A stretch of DNA of 64,000 nt from NCBI RefSeq assembly GCF_020096995.1, contig NZ_CP083692.1, positions 1,488,001 to 1,552,000 of the forward strand, written 5' to 3'. The position numbers and the translations under genes were made by a program. The notes beneath the pieces are model-generated. The model did not search any database, was not told where the DNA came from, and was given only the letters and a program-made list of their open reading frames with translations. Numbering within the stretch: the stretch's first letter is position 1; the number at the start of each line of letters is the position of its first letter. The stretch comes from Leucobacter sp. Psy1. GTDB lineage: Bacteria; Actinomycetota; Actinomycetes; Actinomycetales; Microbacteriaceae. Positions 7,225 to 14,424 of the stretch are shown in pieces.

Positions 7225-7638
7225 TTGATCACTGACGATCTGTACGACACCGGCCTGCGCCAGCGACGTGACATGTTCGGCCCCGAGGGTGCCGAGAACC
7301 AGGTCGAGCACACCACGGACCTCAACCACAAGCTGCAGGAGTTCGTCACCCGCACCTGCTTCGGCGACATCTGGCAGCGCGACGGACTCGTGCTCCAGGA
7401 GCGCAGCCGCATCACCTTCGCCATGCTCATCGCCCTCGGCAGCACGCACGAGCTCCGCATCCACGCCCGCGGCGCGCTCGCCAACGGGGTCACGCCGGTC
7501 GAGCTGCGCGAGATCGCGGTGCACTCGATCCTGTACTGCGGCATCCCTGCCGCCGTCGAGGGCCTCAGGGCGCTCGAAGAGGTCTTCGCGGAGCGCGGCG
7601 TCTCCCTCGAACTCGACGGGGAGGCCGGCCGTGCGTGA
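7225..7638 (+). CDS. Carboxymuconolactone decarboxylase-family protein (PcaC-like)
   Basis: A 137-residue all-helical protein. The stretch ERSRITFAMLIALGSTHELRIHARGALANGVTPVELREIAVHSILYCGIPAA is the standard CMD core, including the conserved His and the closing GIPAA. The AhpD-type CxxC pair is absent, favouring a decarboxylase-like role over a peroxidase. An AAAGGAG site precedes the start. True PcaC converts 4-carboxymuconolactone in the protocatechuate branch, but no pcaB/pcaD neighbours exist, so the real substrate may differ. It overlaps the next gene by 8 nt and heads an operon running to the aldehyde dehydrogenase. Confidence 0.85.
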   Translation: MITDDLYDTGLRQRRDMFGPEGAENQVEHTTDLNHKLQEFVTRTCFGDIWQRDGLVLQERSRITFAMLIALGSTHELRIHARGALANGVTPVELREIAVHSILYCGIPAAVEGLRALEEVFAERGVSLELDGEAGRA

Positions 7639-8521
7639 CACCGCCAGCACCCGGGTCGGCTTCATCGGCCTCGGCACCATGGGGGAGCCGATGGCGAACA
7701 ACATCGCCGCCTCCGGATCGTTCGACCTCGCCGTCTTCGACGTCGACGCGGCGCAGACGACGGTGGTTGCCGAGCGGATCGGCGCACGGCCGGTCACGGA
7801 CATCGCCGACCTGGCGGACCGCGACATCATCCTCACCATGCTGCCGACGAGTGCCATCGTCCGCAGCGCGCTGCTCGACGACACGGGCGCACCGCGCATC
7901 CCCGCCGCACCGGGCACCCTCTTCGTCGACATGAGTTCGTCCGACCCCTCCGAGACCACCGAGACGGGCGCACGGCTTCGCGAGGCGGGCTACGCCATGG
8001 TGGATGCTCCCGTCTCCGGTGCGCGCGAGCGCGCCATCGATGGCACGCTCGCGATCATGCTCGGCGCCGACGATGACGCTGCCGCGGAGCGCGCGATCCC
8101 CGTCATCGAGACAATGAGCGCCCAGATCTTCCGCACCGGCAGGCTCGGCACCGGCCATGCGATGAAGGCGCTCAACAACTTCGTCGCCGCTGCCGCGTTC
8201 ACGGCGGCCTCGGAGGCGCTCATCGCGGGAGCAGACTTCGGCCTCGACCCCGGCGTCATGGTCGATGTGCTCAACGCCTCGACGGGCCAGAGCTTCGTCA
8301 CCACCCACGTACTGCCAGACCACGTCGTCGGCGGGCAGTACGCCAGTGGGTTCGCGCTGCCGCTCTTCACGAAGGACGTGAGAGTGGCCCAGAGCGTGCA
8401 GCGCGCCGCCGGGCGCACGTCGCCCGTCTGCGACGCCGTGACCGGTGCGATGAGCGAGGCCCTCGAGGCGCTCGGCAACGTCGATCACACCCGCGCGGTC
8501 GAGTTCTGGCGGGAGAGGTAG
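7631..8521 (+). CDS. 3-Hydroxyisobutyrate dehydrogenase-family oxidoreductase
   Basis: A 296-residue beta-hydroxyacid dehydrogenase. The N-terminal Rossmann fold has GFIGLGTMGEPMANNI; the substrate motif DAPVSGARERAIDGTLAIMLG and the catalytic-lysine region GHAMKALNNFVAAAAF follow, and the C-terminus is the helical dimer domain with FTKDVRVAQ. The family oxidises or reduces small beta-hydroxyacids (hydroxyisobutyrate, tartronate semialdehyde, gamma-hydroxybutyrate). GTG at 7631 lies in the end of the PcaC-like gene and gives the exact family N-terminus; the frame is open further upstream but that part is antisense-like coding. Placed between a CMD protein and a TRAP importer, it likely acts on the imported compound. 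Confidence 0.9.
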   Translation: MRDTASTRVGFIGLGTMGEPMANNIAASGSFDLAVFDVDAAQTTVVAERIGARPVTDIADLADRDIILTMLPTSAIVRSALLDDTGAPRIPAAPGTLFVDMSSSDPSETTETGARLREAGYAMVDAPVSGARERAIDGTLAIMLGADDDAAAERAIPVIETMSAQIFRTGRLGTGHAMKALNNFVAAAAFTAASEALIAGADFGLDPGVMVDVLNASTGQSFVTTHVLPDHVVGGQYASGFALPLFTKDVRVAQSVQRAAGRTSPVCDAVTGAMSEALEALGNVDHTRAVEFWRER

Positions 8522-8527
8522 GACGTC

Positions 8528-9061
8528 ATGACAGAGCCCCGCTCGACCTTCGACCGCGTGCTTCAGAAGTGCAGCGCCGCCCTCGGCGTCGTCGCGGCGG
8601 GCAGCCTCGTGGTGCTCATGGTGGCGACCGTCGCCGACGTGCTCGTGCGCTGGATCACCCGGTCGAGCCTGCCAGGCATGATCGAGATCGCCGAGACCGC
8701 GCTTGTCGCCTCCGTGTTCCTCGGACTCGCGTGGACCTCGATCCAGGGCGGACACGTCGCCGTCACGATCGTCACCGATCGGATGCCGCCGCGGCTCGCC
8801 CGTGCGGTCTCGACGCTCGTCTGGGCGCTGAGCGCCGGCCTCCTCGCGTGGATGTCCGTCGCTCTCTTCGTCCGCGCGGCCCAGTCGACGAGCGCGAGCG
8901 AGACCCGCTTCGGTCTGGTGCAGTGGCCGATCTGGCCGATGCGCTGGATCATCGCCGTCGGCGTCGTGCTCTGGACGGTCGTCGCGGTCGTCAACCTCGT
9001 CCGCGCACTCCGCGGACGCACCCCGTACGGCGACGAGACCGAGGCGATGCTCGATGCCTGA
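8528..9061 (+). CDS. dctQ: TRAP transporter small permease (DctQ type)
   Basis: A 177-residue protein with four membrane helices (about 18-40, 52-70, 92-112, 132-155) and the DctQ motif EIAETALVASVFLGLAWTS. The small subunit pairs with DctM in the membrane to import organic acids on a sodium gradient. It lies 6 nt after the dehydrogenase gene and 39 nt before the large permease, in the usual Q-M-P order. Confidence 0.9.
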   Translation: MTEPRSTFDRVLQKCSAALGVVAAGSLVVLMVATVADVLVRWITRSSLPGMIEIAETALVASVFLGLAWTSIQGGHVAVTIVTDRMPPRLARAVSTLVWALSAGLLAWMSVALFVRAAQSTSASETRFGLVQWPIWPMRWIIAVGVVLWTVVAVVNLVRALRGRTPYGDETEAMLDA

Positions 9062-9100
9062 GACCCGGTCGCCGCTCGTCACTTCACCCGGAGGGTTCCC

Positions 9101-10597
9101 ATGCTCCTCACGATAATTGTCCTCACCATCGTCGTCCTGCTGCTCGTTCTGCTCATGATGCGGATGCCCGTTGCACTCTCGCTCGCGCTCTCGGGAGCGC
9201 TGGGGCTCGGGATCCTCCAGGGCACCGACTACGCCTCGAACGTGATGGGCTCGGTGCCGTTCAGTGCGACAGCGAGCTTCTCGCTCACCATCATCCCGAT
9301 GTTCATTCTCATGGGCATGTTTGCCATGCGCGCGAAGATCGCGGAGCACGTCTTCGCCGTCGCCAACCACATGGTGAGCCGGTTCCCCGGCGGCCTCGGC
9401 GTCGCGACGGTCATGGCCTGCGCCGGCTTCTCCGCGGTATCCGGCTCGAGCATCGGCACCGCGGCAACCATGTCGAAGCTCTCCGTCGGGCAGATGCGGG
9501 CGTACGGGTATCCTGCCGCTCTTGCGACCGGGATCGTGGCGATCGCCGGCACGCTCGGCGTTGTGATCCCGCCCAGCACGTTCCTCGTGCTGTACTCGAT
9601 CATGACGGGGGAGTCGGTGGCGCAGGTGCTCGCCGCCGGCATCATTCCCGGCCTGCTCTCCGCCCTCGGATACATCGTCTACATTCTCGTGATGGGGCAC
9701 CGCCAGATCGTCCGACCCGAGACGACACTCGCCGAGACCGTCTCCGATGCACACGCGTACGCCGCCGTGCGCGCGGGCGGTTCGGCCAGTGCAGCCGCCG
9801 GATCCGGCAACAGCAGCGCAGGCGCCGGCAACACCGGCCCAGGCCCCGGCATCGCCGCGCCGCTGCCCGCTGGCACGCCGAACACGGAAGCGGTGCAGCA
9901 GGTCTACGGGCGTACGCTGCGCACGCTCCCGTGGCGCGGACTCTTCCGCTTGTCGCTCATCTTCCTCATCATCCTGGGCGGCATGTTCTCCGGGATCTTC
10001 ACCTCGACCGAATCGGCGGCCATCGCCGCGTTCGTCGCCCTGGTGATCCTGATCTGGGAGTTCAGGCACGACGGGCTCAGCACGATCTGGAGCAACGTGA
10101 AGGGCGCGCTGCTCGATACGGCGCAGACGACGTCGATGGTGTTCATGATCCTCGTGGGGTCGACGATCTTCTCGACTTTCCTCATCGCGGCGCACGTGCC
10201 GGACACCGTGACGACGTGGGTGGCGGGGCTCGACGTGCCGCCGCTCCTCACGATCGGGTTGCTGCTCCTCTTCCTGCTCCCGCTCGGCACGGCGCTCGAC
10301 GAGATCTCGGTGCTCATCATCACGATCCCGATCATCTACCCGATCGCGATGGAGCTCGGCTTCAACGGGATCTGGCTCGGCCTCATGATCGTGAAGCTGA
10401 CCGCGATCGGCATGGTCACACCTCCCGTCGGCATGACCTGCTTCGTGGTCGCCGGAGCGACCGGGGTGCGCACCGAGACCGTCTTCAAGGGGGTCCTGCC
10501 GCTCATGCTCATGGACCTCGCGGTCTCGGCGATCCTGTTCTTCTTCCCGGCGATCACGCTCTTCCTGCCGTCACTCGTCGCGCAGGGAGCCGGCTAG
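9101..10597 (+). CDS. dctM: TRAP transporter large permease (DctM type)
   Basis: A 498-residue protein with about 12 membrane helices. Family marks include GSSIGTAATMSKLSVGQMRAYGY, GTLGVVIPPSTFLVLY and, in the second half, GTALDEISVLIITIPIIYPI and MVTPPVGMTCFV. It carries a low-complexity cytoplasmic linker of about 45 residues (about 222-268) rich in Gly, Ala, Ser, Asn and Pro, between the two halves; most DctM proteins are about 430 residues, and this linker accounts for the excess. It forms the translocation channel with DctQ. Confidence 0.92.
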   Translation: MLLTIIVLTIVVLLLVLLMMRMPVALSLALSGALGLGILQGTDYASNVMGSVPFSATASFSLTIIPMFILMGMFAMRAKIAEHVFAVANHMVSRFPGGLGVATVMACAGFSAVSGSSIGTAATMSKLSVGQMRAYGYPAALATGIVAIAGTLGVVIPPSTFLVLYSIMTGESVAQVLAAGIIPGLLSALGYIVYILVMGHRQIVRPETTLAETVSDAHAYAAVRAGGSASAAAGSGNSSAGAGNTGPGPGIAAPLPAGTPNTEAVQQVYGRTLRTLPWRGLFRLSLIFLIILGGMFSGIFTSTESAAIAAFVALVILIWEFRHDGLSTIWSNVKGALLDTAQTTSMVFMILVGSTIFSTFLIAAHVPDTVTTWVAGLDVPPLLTIGLLLLFLLPLGTALDEISVLIITIPIIYPIAMELGFNGIWLGLMIVKLTAIGMVTPPVGMTCFVVAGATGVRTETVFKGVLPLMLMDLAVSAILFFFPAITLFLPSLVAQGAG

Positions 10598-10703
10598 GCA
10601 AGCGCGTGCAGCCGAACAACACCGGGGCGTGCGCGAACTGCTGACCGACGTGCGCCCCTCACCAACCACGCGGCCGTGAGGCTGCAGAACAATCAGAAAT
10701 AGA

Positions 10704-10721
10704 CGCCTCGACGCCGAGGCG
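10704..10721 (+). other. Intercistronic hairpin between dctM and dctP
   Basis: The arms CGCCTCG (10704-10710) and CGAGGCG (10715-10721) pair around a 4-nt loop in the 144-nt gap between the permease and binding-protein genes. There is no T tract. Such hairpins often stabilise 3' ends or attenuate readthrough, letting the binding protein accumulate at a different level. A GAAAGGA site follows just before the dctP start. Confidence 0.4.
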
Positions 10722-10741
10722 GATCATCAGAAAGGACAACG

Positions 10742-11893
10742 ATGTTCTCGACATCTCATCGCCGGACTCGCGGCGGCCTCCGCACGAGCGGACTCGCCAT
10801 CGTCGCCGTCGCCGGCCTGGCCCTCACCGGATGCGCCGGCATCAACAACGCTTCGGGATCGGGTGACGCCGGCGGCGAAACCGTCACCTGGACGCTCGTC
10901 ACGGGCGCGCAGGCCGACACCCCGAACGCCGCAGTGCAGGACTGGTTCATGGACCGGGTGGAGGAGGAGACCGACGGTCGTCTCTCATTCGAGCGGACAG
11001 CCACGGAATCGCTCTGCAAGGCGCCCGAGGTCGCCGATTGCGTGCGCGACGGACGCGCGCAGATCGGGGTGACGGTGCCCGACTACACGCCGCAGTACTT
11101 CCCGTCCACGAGCATGGTGAGCATCCCGTTCCTGAGCCAGAACGCACAGGCGGCGATGCAGTCCATCTACGATCTGCACGAGAACTACGCGCCCGCGCAG
11201 GAGATCATGGAGCGCAACGGACTGCACCACGTCGCCACGTGGCCCGTCGGCCGCTTCCTGCTCGGCGGGCACGACCCGATCACGAGCACCGACCAGTTCC
11301 AGGGTGCGCAGGTGCGCGTCTCTGGCCCGATCATTCAGCAGGCGATCGGCGACGAGGGGGCGAACATCGTGGCGGTGACCGCTCCGGAGACCTACGAGTC
11401 GGTCGAGCGCGGGGTCGTCTCCGCGATCGGCGGCGCCATCGACTTCCCCGTGAACTACGGCCTGATGGAGCTGCTGCCCGAGTGGACCGACCCAGGCGTG
11501 GGGCAGTACTCGACCTTCGGCATGTGGGTGAACGCCGGCGCGTACGAGGATCTGCCAGACGACCTGCGCGAAGCACTCGATCGGGTGACCGAGGAGCTCA
11601 ACACGGGCGAGGGGATCGCCGCGTTCAACGAGGTCGCCGCGGGTCAGTGCGAGCAGATGCTCGAGGCCCCGACGGTGCGCTCGCTCAACGCGTGGGACGA
11701 GGAGCAGACCGCCGAGTGGCGCGACTCCCTCGGCGACACGGGCGAGCAGATGTGGGTCGATCTCGCCACGGAGCAGGGCCTCGACGACGCGCAGGGCGTG
11801 CTCGACGAGTACAAGGCCGGGCTCGAGACCTACGACGACGTCGCATACGACGACGCCACCGTTGCCTGCGTGACCTCCTTCGCCGACCGCTGA
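10742..11893 (+). CDS. dctP: TRAP transporter substrate-binding lipoprotein (DctP type)
   Basis: A 383-residue secreted receptor. The signal peptide ends in a lipobox LTGC (cysteine near residue 31), so it is a surface lipoprotein as expected in a Gram-positive cell. The DctP fold shows in WFMDRVEEETDGRLSFE, GRAQIGVTVPDYTP and the ligand-arginine region GAQVRVSGPIIQQAI. The Ser/Gly-rich segment after the lipobox is a tether. Its ligand is probably a carboxylate that feeds the flanking dehydrogenases; an aromatic or branched acid would fit the neighbourhood. Confidence 0.9.
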   Translation: MFSTSHRRTRGGLRTSGLAIVAVAGLALTGCAGINNASGSGDAGGETVTWTLVTGAQADTPNAAVQDWFMDRVEEETDGRLSFERTATESLCKAPEVADCVRDGRAQIGVTVPDYTPQYFPSTSMVSIPFLSQNAQAAMQSIYDLHENYAPAQEIMERNGLHHVATWPVGRFLLGGHDPITSTDQFQGAQVRVSGPIIQQAIGDEGANIVAVTAPETYESVERGVVSAIGGAIDFPVNYGLMELLPEWTDPGVGQYSTFGMWVNAGAYEDLPDDLREALDRVTEELNTGEGIAAFNEVAAGQCEQMLEAPTVRSLNAWDEEQTAEWRDSLGDTGEQMWVDLATEQGLDDAQGVLDEYKAGLETYDDVAYDDATVACVTSFADR

Positions 11894-11943
11894 GCCGCGC
11901 ACGCGCACCCCGAACCGAGACCAGAGGATCAGGAACCACCGTC

Positions 11944-13392
11944 ATGACGACCACCGAATCACCGACCACAGCAGCACCCACCACAACGCCGCCGAGCAAC
12001 CCACTGATCGACGCCATCACCGTCGATCCCGAGCAGGGCCGGGCGATCCAGGACGCCTCGAGCGGTGAGACGATCGGGTACGCCCCGGTTCACACGGTCG
12101 CCGACCTCGACGCGGCGGTCGGAGCCGCCCGTGCGGCGCAGACCGGCTGGGCCGCGCTCGGCCACGAGGAGCGCTCGCGCATCCTTCACCTCGCCGCAGA
12201 CGAGATCGACGCTCACGCCGAGGAGCTCGCCCGCATCATCGCGAGCGAGCAGGGCAAACCCCTGAACGGCGCGGGGGCCCGCTTCGAAGCCGCCGGGTGC
12301 GCCGTATGGGTGCGCAACGCCGCCGACACTGTCATCGAACCCGAGCTGCTGTTCGAAGCCGAGGGCACCCGGTCCGAGCTCCACTACGTGCCGCTCGGCG
12401 TGGTCGCCGCAATCGGCCCGTGGAATTGGCCGGCGCTCATCGGTATCTGGCAGATCGCGCCGTCCCTCCGCATGGGGAACGCGGTGGTCGTCAAGCCGAG
12501 CAGCTCGACGCCGCTGAGCGTGCTCGCGGTCGTCGAGCTCATGAACCGGCACCTCCCTGACGACGTGCTGACCGTCGTGTCTGGCAACCGGGAGGTCGGT
12601 GCGCGGATCGCCGGGCACCCCCGCATCGACAAGGTCATGTTCACCGGCTCCACCGAGACCGGCCGCGAGATCGTGCGGAACTCCGCCGACAACCTCGCGC
12701 GCCTGACTCTGGAGCTCGGCGGCAACGACCCGGGCATCGTGCTCCCCGGCGCGAAAGCGTCGGAGATCGCCGAGGCGCTCTTCTGGGGCATCTTCATCAA
12801 CACCGGGCAGACCTGCGCCGCATTGAAGCGGCTCTACGTCCACGAGTCGGTGCACGACGACGTGGTCGCGGCTCTGGTCTCACTCGCGGAGTCCGTGCCG
12901 ATGGGGCCCGGTGCCGACGAGGAGAATCTGCTCGGCCCGCTGACGACCCCGCAGCAGTTCGACATCGTCAGCAGGCTCGTCGACGATGCGCGGCAACGCG
13001 GCGCGACCGTCGTCACCGGTGGCGAGGCGGCGCCAGAGCTCGGCCCGCGCTTCTACCGCACGACCATCGTGACGGACATCAGCGATGGCGCCGACCTCGT
13101 CGAGGAGGAGCAGTTCGGCCCCGTCATCCCGGTGATCCGCTACACCGACCTCGACGATGCGGTGGCCCGCGCGAACGCCTCCGACCAGGGCCTCGGAGCT
13201 TCGGTGTGGGGCGATCCAGCCGAGGCGCGTCGTGTTGCCGACCGCCTGGAGGCCGGCACCGTCTGGATCAACCAGCACGGCACCCTCAATCCCATGGTGC
13301 CGTTCGGCGGTGTCAAGGCGTCGGGGTACGGCCTCGAGTTCGGCGCGCACGGCCTCAAGTCGGTGGCGGCGCCGAAGGTGATCACGGTCTAA
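11944..13392 (+). CDS. NAD(P)-dependent aldehyde dehydrogenase
   Basis: A 482-residue ALDH-superfamily enzyme. The catalytic cysteine is in NTGQTCAALKR, the general-base glutamate in LELGGNDP, the cofactor lysine in VVKPSSSTP and the Rossmann glycine in FTGSTETGREI. It starts with a Thr/Pro-rich 20-residue tail at ATG 11944; upstream the frame stays open but reads through the dctP region. It is last in the TRAP operon and its stop overlaps the convergent LysR stop by 3 nt. It probably oxidises an aldehyde made from the imported substrate or by the adjacent P450. Confidence 0.92.
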   Translation: MTTTESPTTAAPTTTPPSNPLIDAITVDPEQGRAIQDASSGETIGYAPVHTVADLDAAVGAARAAQTGWAALGHEERSRILHLAADEIDAHAEELARIIASEQGKPLNGAGARFEAAGCAVWVRNAADTVIEPELLFEAEGTRSELHYVPLGVVAAIGPWNWPALIGIWQIAPSLRMGNAVVVKPSSSTPLSVLAVVELMNRHLPDDVLTVVSGNREVGARIAGHPRIDKVMFTGSTETGREIVRNSADNLARLTLELGGNDPGIVLPGAKASEIAEALFWGIFINTGQTCAALKRLYVHESVHDDVVAALVSLAESVPMGPGADEENLLGPLTTPQQFDIVSRLVDDARQRGATVVTGGEAAPELGPRFYRTTIVTDISDGADLVEEEQFGPVIPVIRYTDLDDAVARANASDQGLGASVWGDPAEARRVADRLEAGTVWINQHGTLNPMVPFGGVKASGYGLEFGAHGLKSVAAPKVITV

Positions 13393-14312
13393 GCCGCACC
13401 CCAGTCCAGTCCCCGCGCGAACCCGATGAGTGCTCGGGTGCGCGCGGGGACCGGCCGGTTCGGGGCCCAGATCATGTCGATCGCGACCGGCCTGACGGGC
13501 GGTTGGATGGGCTTCGCGACGAGCGGGAGCCCCTCGTAGCTCCGCGGATTCGCGACGCGCGAGACGAGGATCCCGTACCCGAGTCCGCGTGCGACGAGCG
13601 TGCGGACCACCTCGTAGCTCGAGGTGCGGTGCCGCACCCGCGGAGTGAGCCCCTGCGCGGCGAAGACCGAGAGGGTGTGCTCGCTCGACGGGGGAGCGTC
13701 GAGGAGGATGAGGTCGTCGTCCACGAGGTCGGCGAGCCTGACCGTGTCGCGATCCGCGAGCGGGTGATCGGCGGCCAGCACCACGTGCGCGGGGAATGCC
13801 GCGAGCTGCACCCGCTCGGTCTCGGGCGATACGAGCATGTCGTAGACGAACGCGACGTCGACACGTCCCTCCGCGATGTCGTCGGCGAGCTGATCTTGCG
13901 TCGCCTCACGGATCGTGAGATCGACCTGCGGGTGCTCGGCACCGAACTCTCGGAGCAGTCGCGGCAGCACGGTCGGGGCGAGAGTCGGGTAGCACCCGAT
14001 CACGATGGGCCCAGAGAGCGTGTCGGTGCCGCCGACGGCGCGGGCGAGTTCGTCGGCCTCGGCGAGCATGCGCCGAGCGTGGGCCACGACCCGATCGCCG
14101 CTCGGGGTGAGCGTGAGGCCGTGCGCGCGCCGGCGGACGCACAGCTGCTCCCGCATGGCCGTCTCGAGCTCGGTGATCGCGTCGGAGAGCGCCGAGGGTG
14201 AAACGTTGAGCCGGGTCGCGGCTCCCGCAACCGTCCCGGAGTCAGCCGCCGCGACGAGGTAGGCCAGCTGCTTCAGAGTGAACGCGGGGACGGGGCGGGC
14301 GACGATGCTCAT
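13389..14312 (-). CDS. LysR-family transcriptional regulator
   Basis: A LysR protein of 307 residues from the ATG at 14312 (a TTG at 14327 would add five). The N-terminal HTH reads LKQLAYLVAAADSGTVAGAATRLNVSPSALSDAI; the effector domain starts near residue 90 with GPIVIGCYPTLAP and contains the usual beta-alpha repeats. GGAG lies very close to the ATG, so the TTG start cannot be excluded. It is divergent from the P450 fusion gene with a 112-nt gap and is the obvious candidate for its control. Confidence 0.88.
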   Translation of the reverse strand: MSIVARPVPAFTLKQLAYLVAAADSGTVAGAATRLNVSPSALSDAITELETAMREQLCVRRRAHGLTLTPSGDRVVAHARRMLAEADELARAVGGTDTLSGPIVIGCYPTLAPTVLPRLLREFGAEHPQVDLTIREATQDQLADDIAEGRVDVAFVYDMLVSPETERVQLAAFPAHVVLAADHPLADRDTVRLADLVDDDLILLDAPPSSEHTLSVFAAQGLTPRVRHRTSSYEVVRTLVARGLGYGILVSRVANPRSYEGLPLVAKPIQPPVRPVAIDMIWAPNRPVPARTRALIGFARGLDWGAA

Positions 14313-14321
14313 ATCTCCATT

Positions 14322-14341
14322 ATTCAACGTTTCCGATGAAT
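14322..14341. promoter_or_regulatory. Candidate LysR operator between lysR and the P450 gene
   Basis: An inverted repeat ATTCA (14322-14326) and TGAAT (14337-14341) with a 10-nt spacer lies right upstream of the regulator, in a short AT-richer gap. Position suits LysR autoregulation, but the arms are short and such a match can occur by chance. Confidence 0.3.
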
Positions 14342-14424
14342 CAGAACGACTAATTCCGCTTTTCTATCCGTTTGCCACGCTCCATACTCGGATCAACACC
14401 AATGGAGTTGTGAGGAAGACCACG

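Noticed and set aside
7225-7638. True protocatechuate-pathway pcaC
   Set aside because: No other pca genes lie in the window, so the pathway assignment is not supported.
7565-10195. 876-codon open frame on the minus strand
   Set aside because: It is antisense to four well-supported genes (PcaC-like end, dehydrogenase, dctQ, dctM) and its Arg/Asp/His-rich composition is that of a GC-rich shadow frame.
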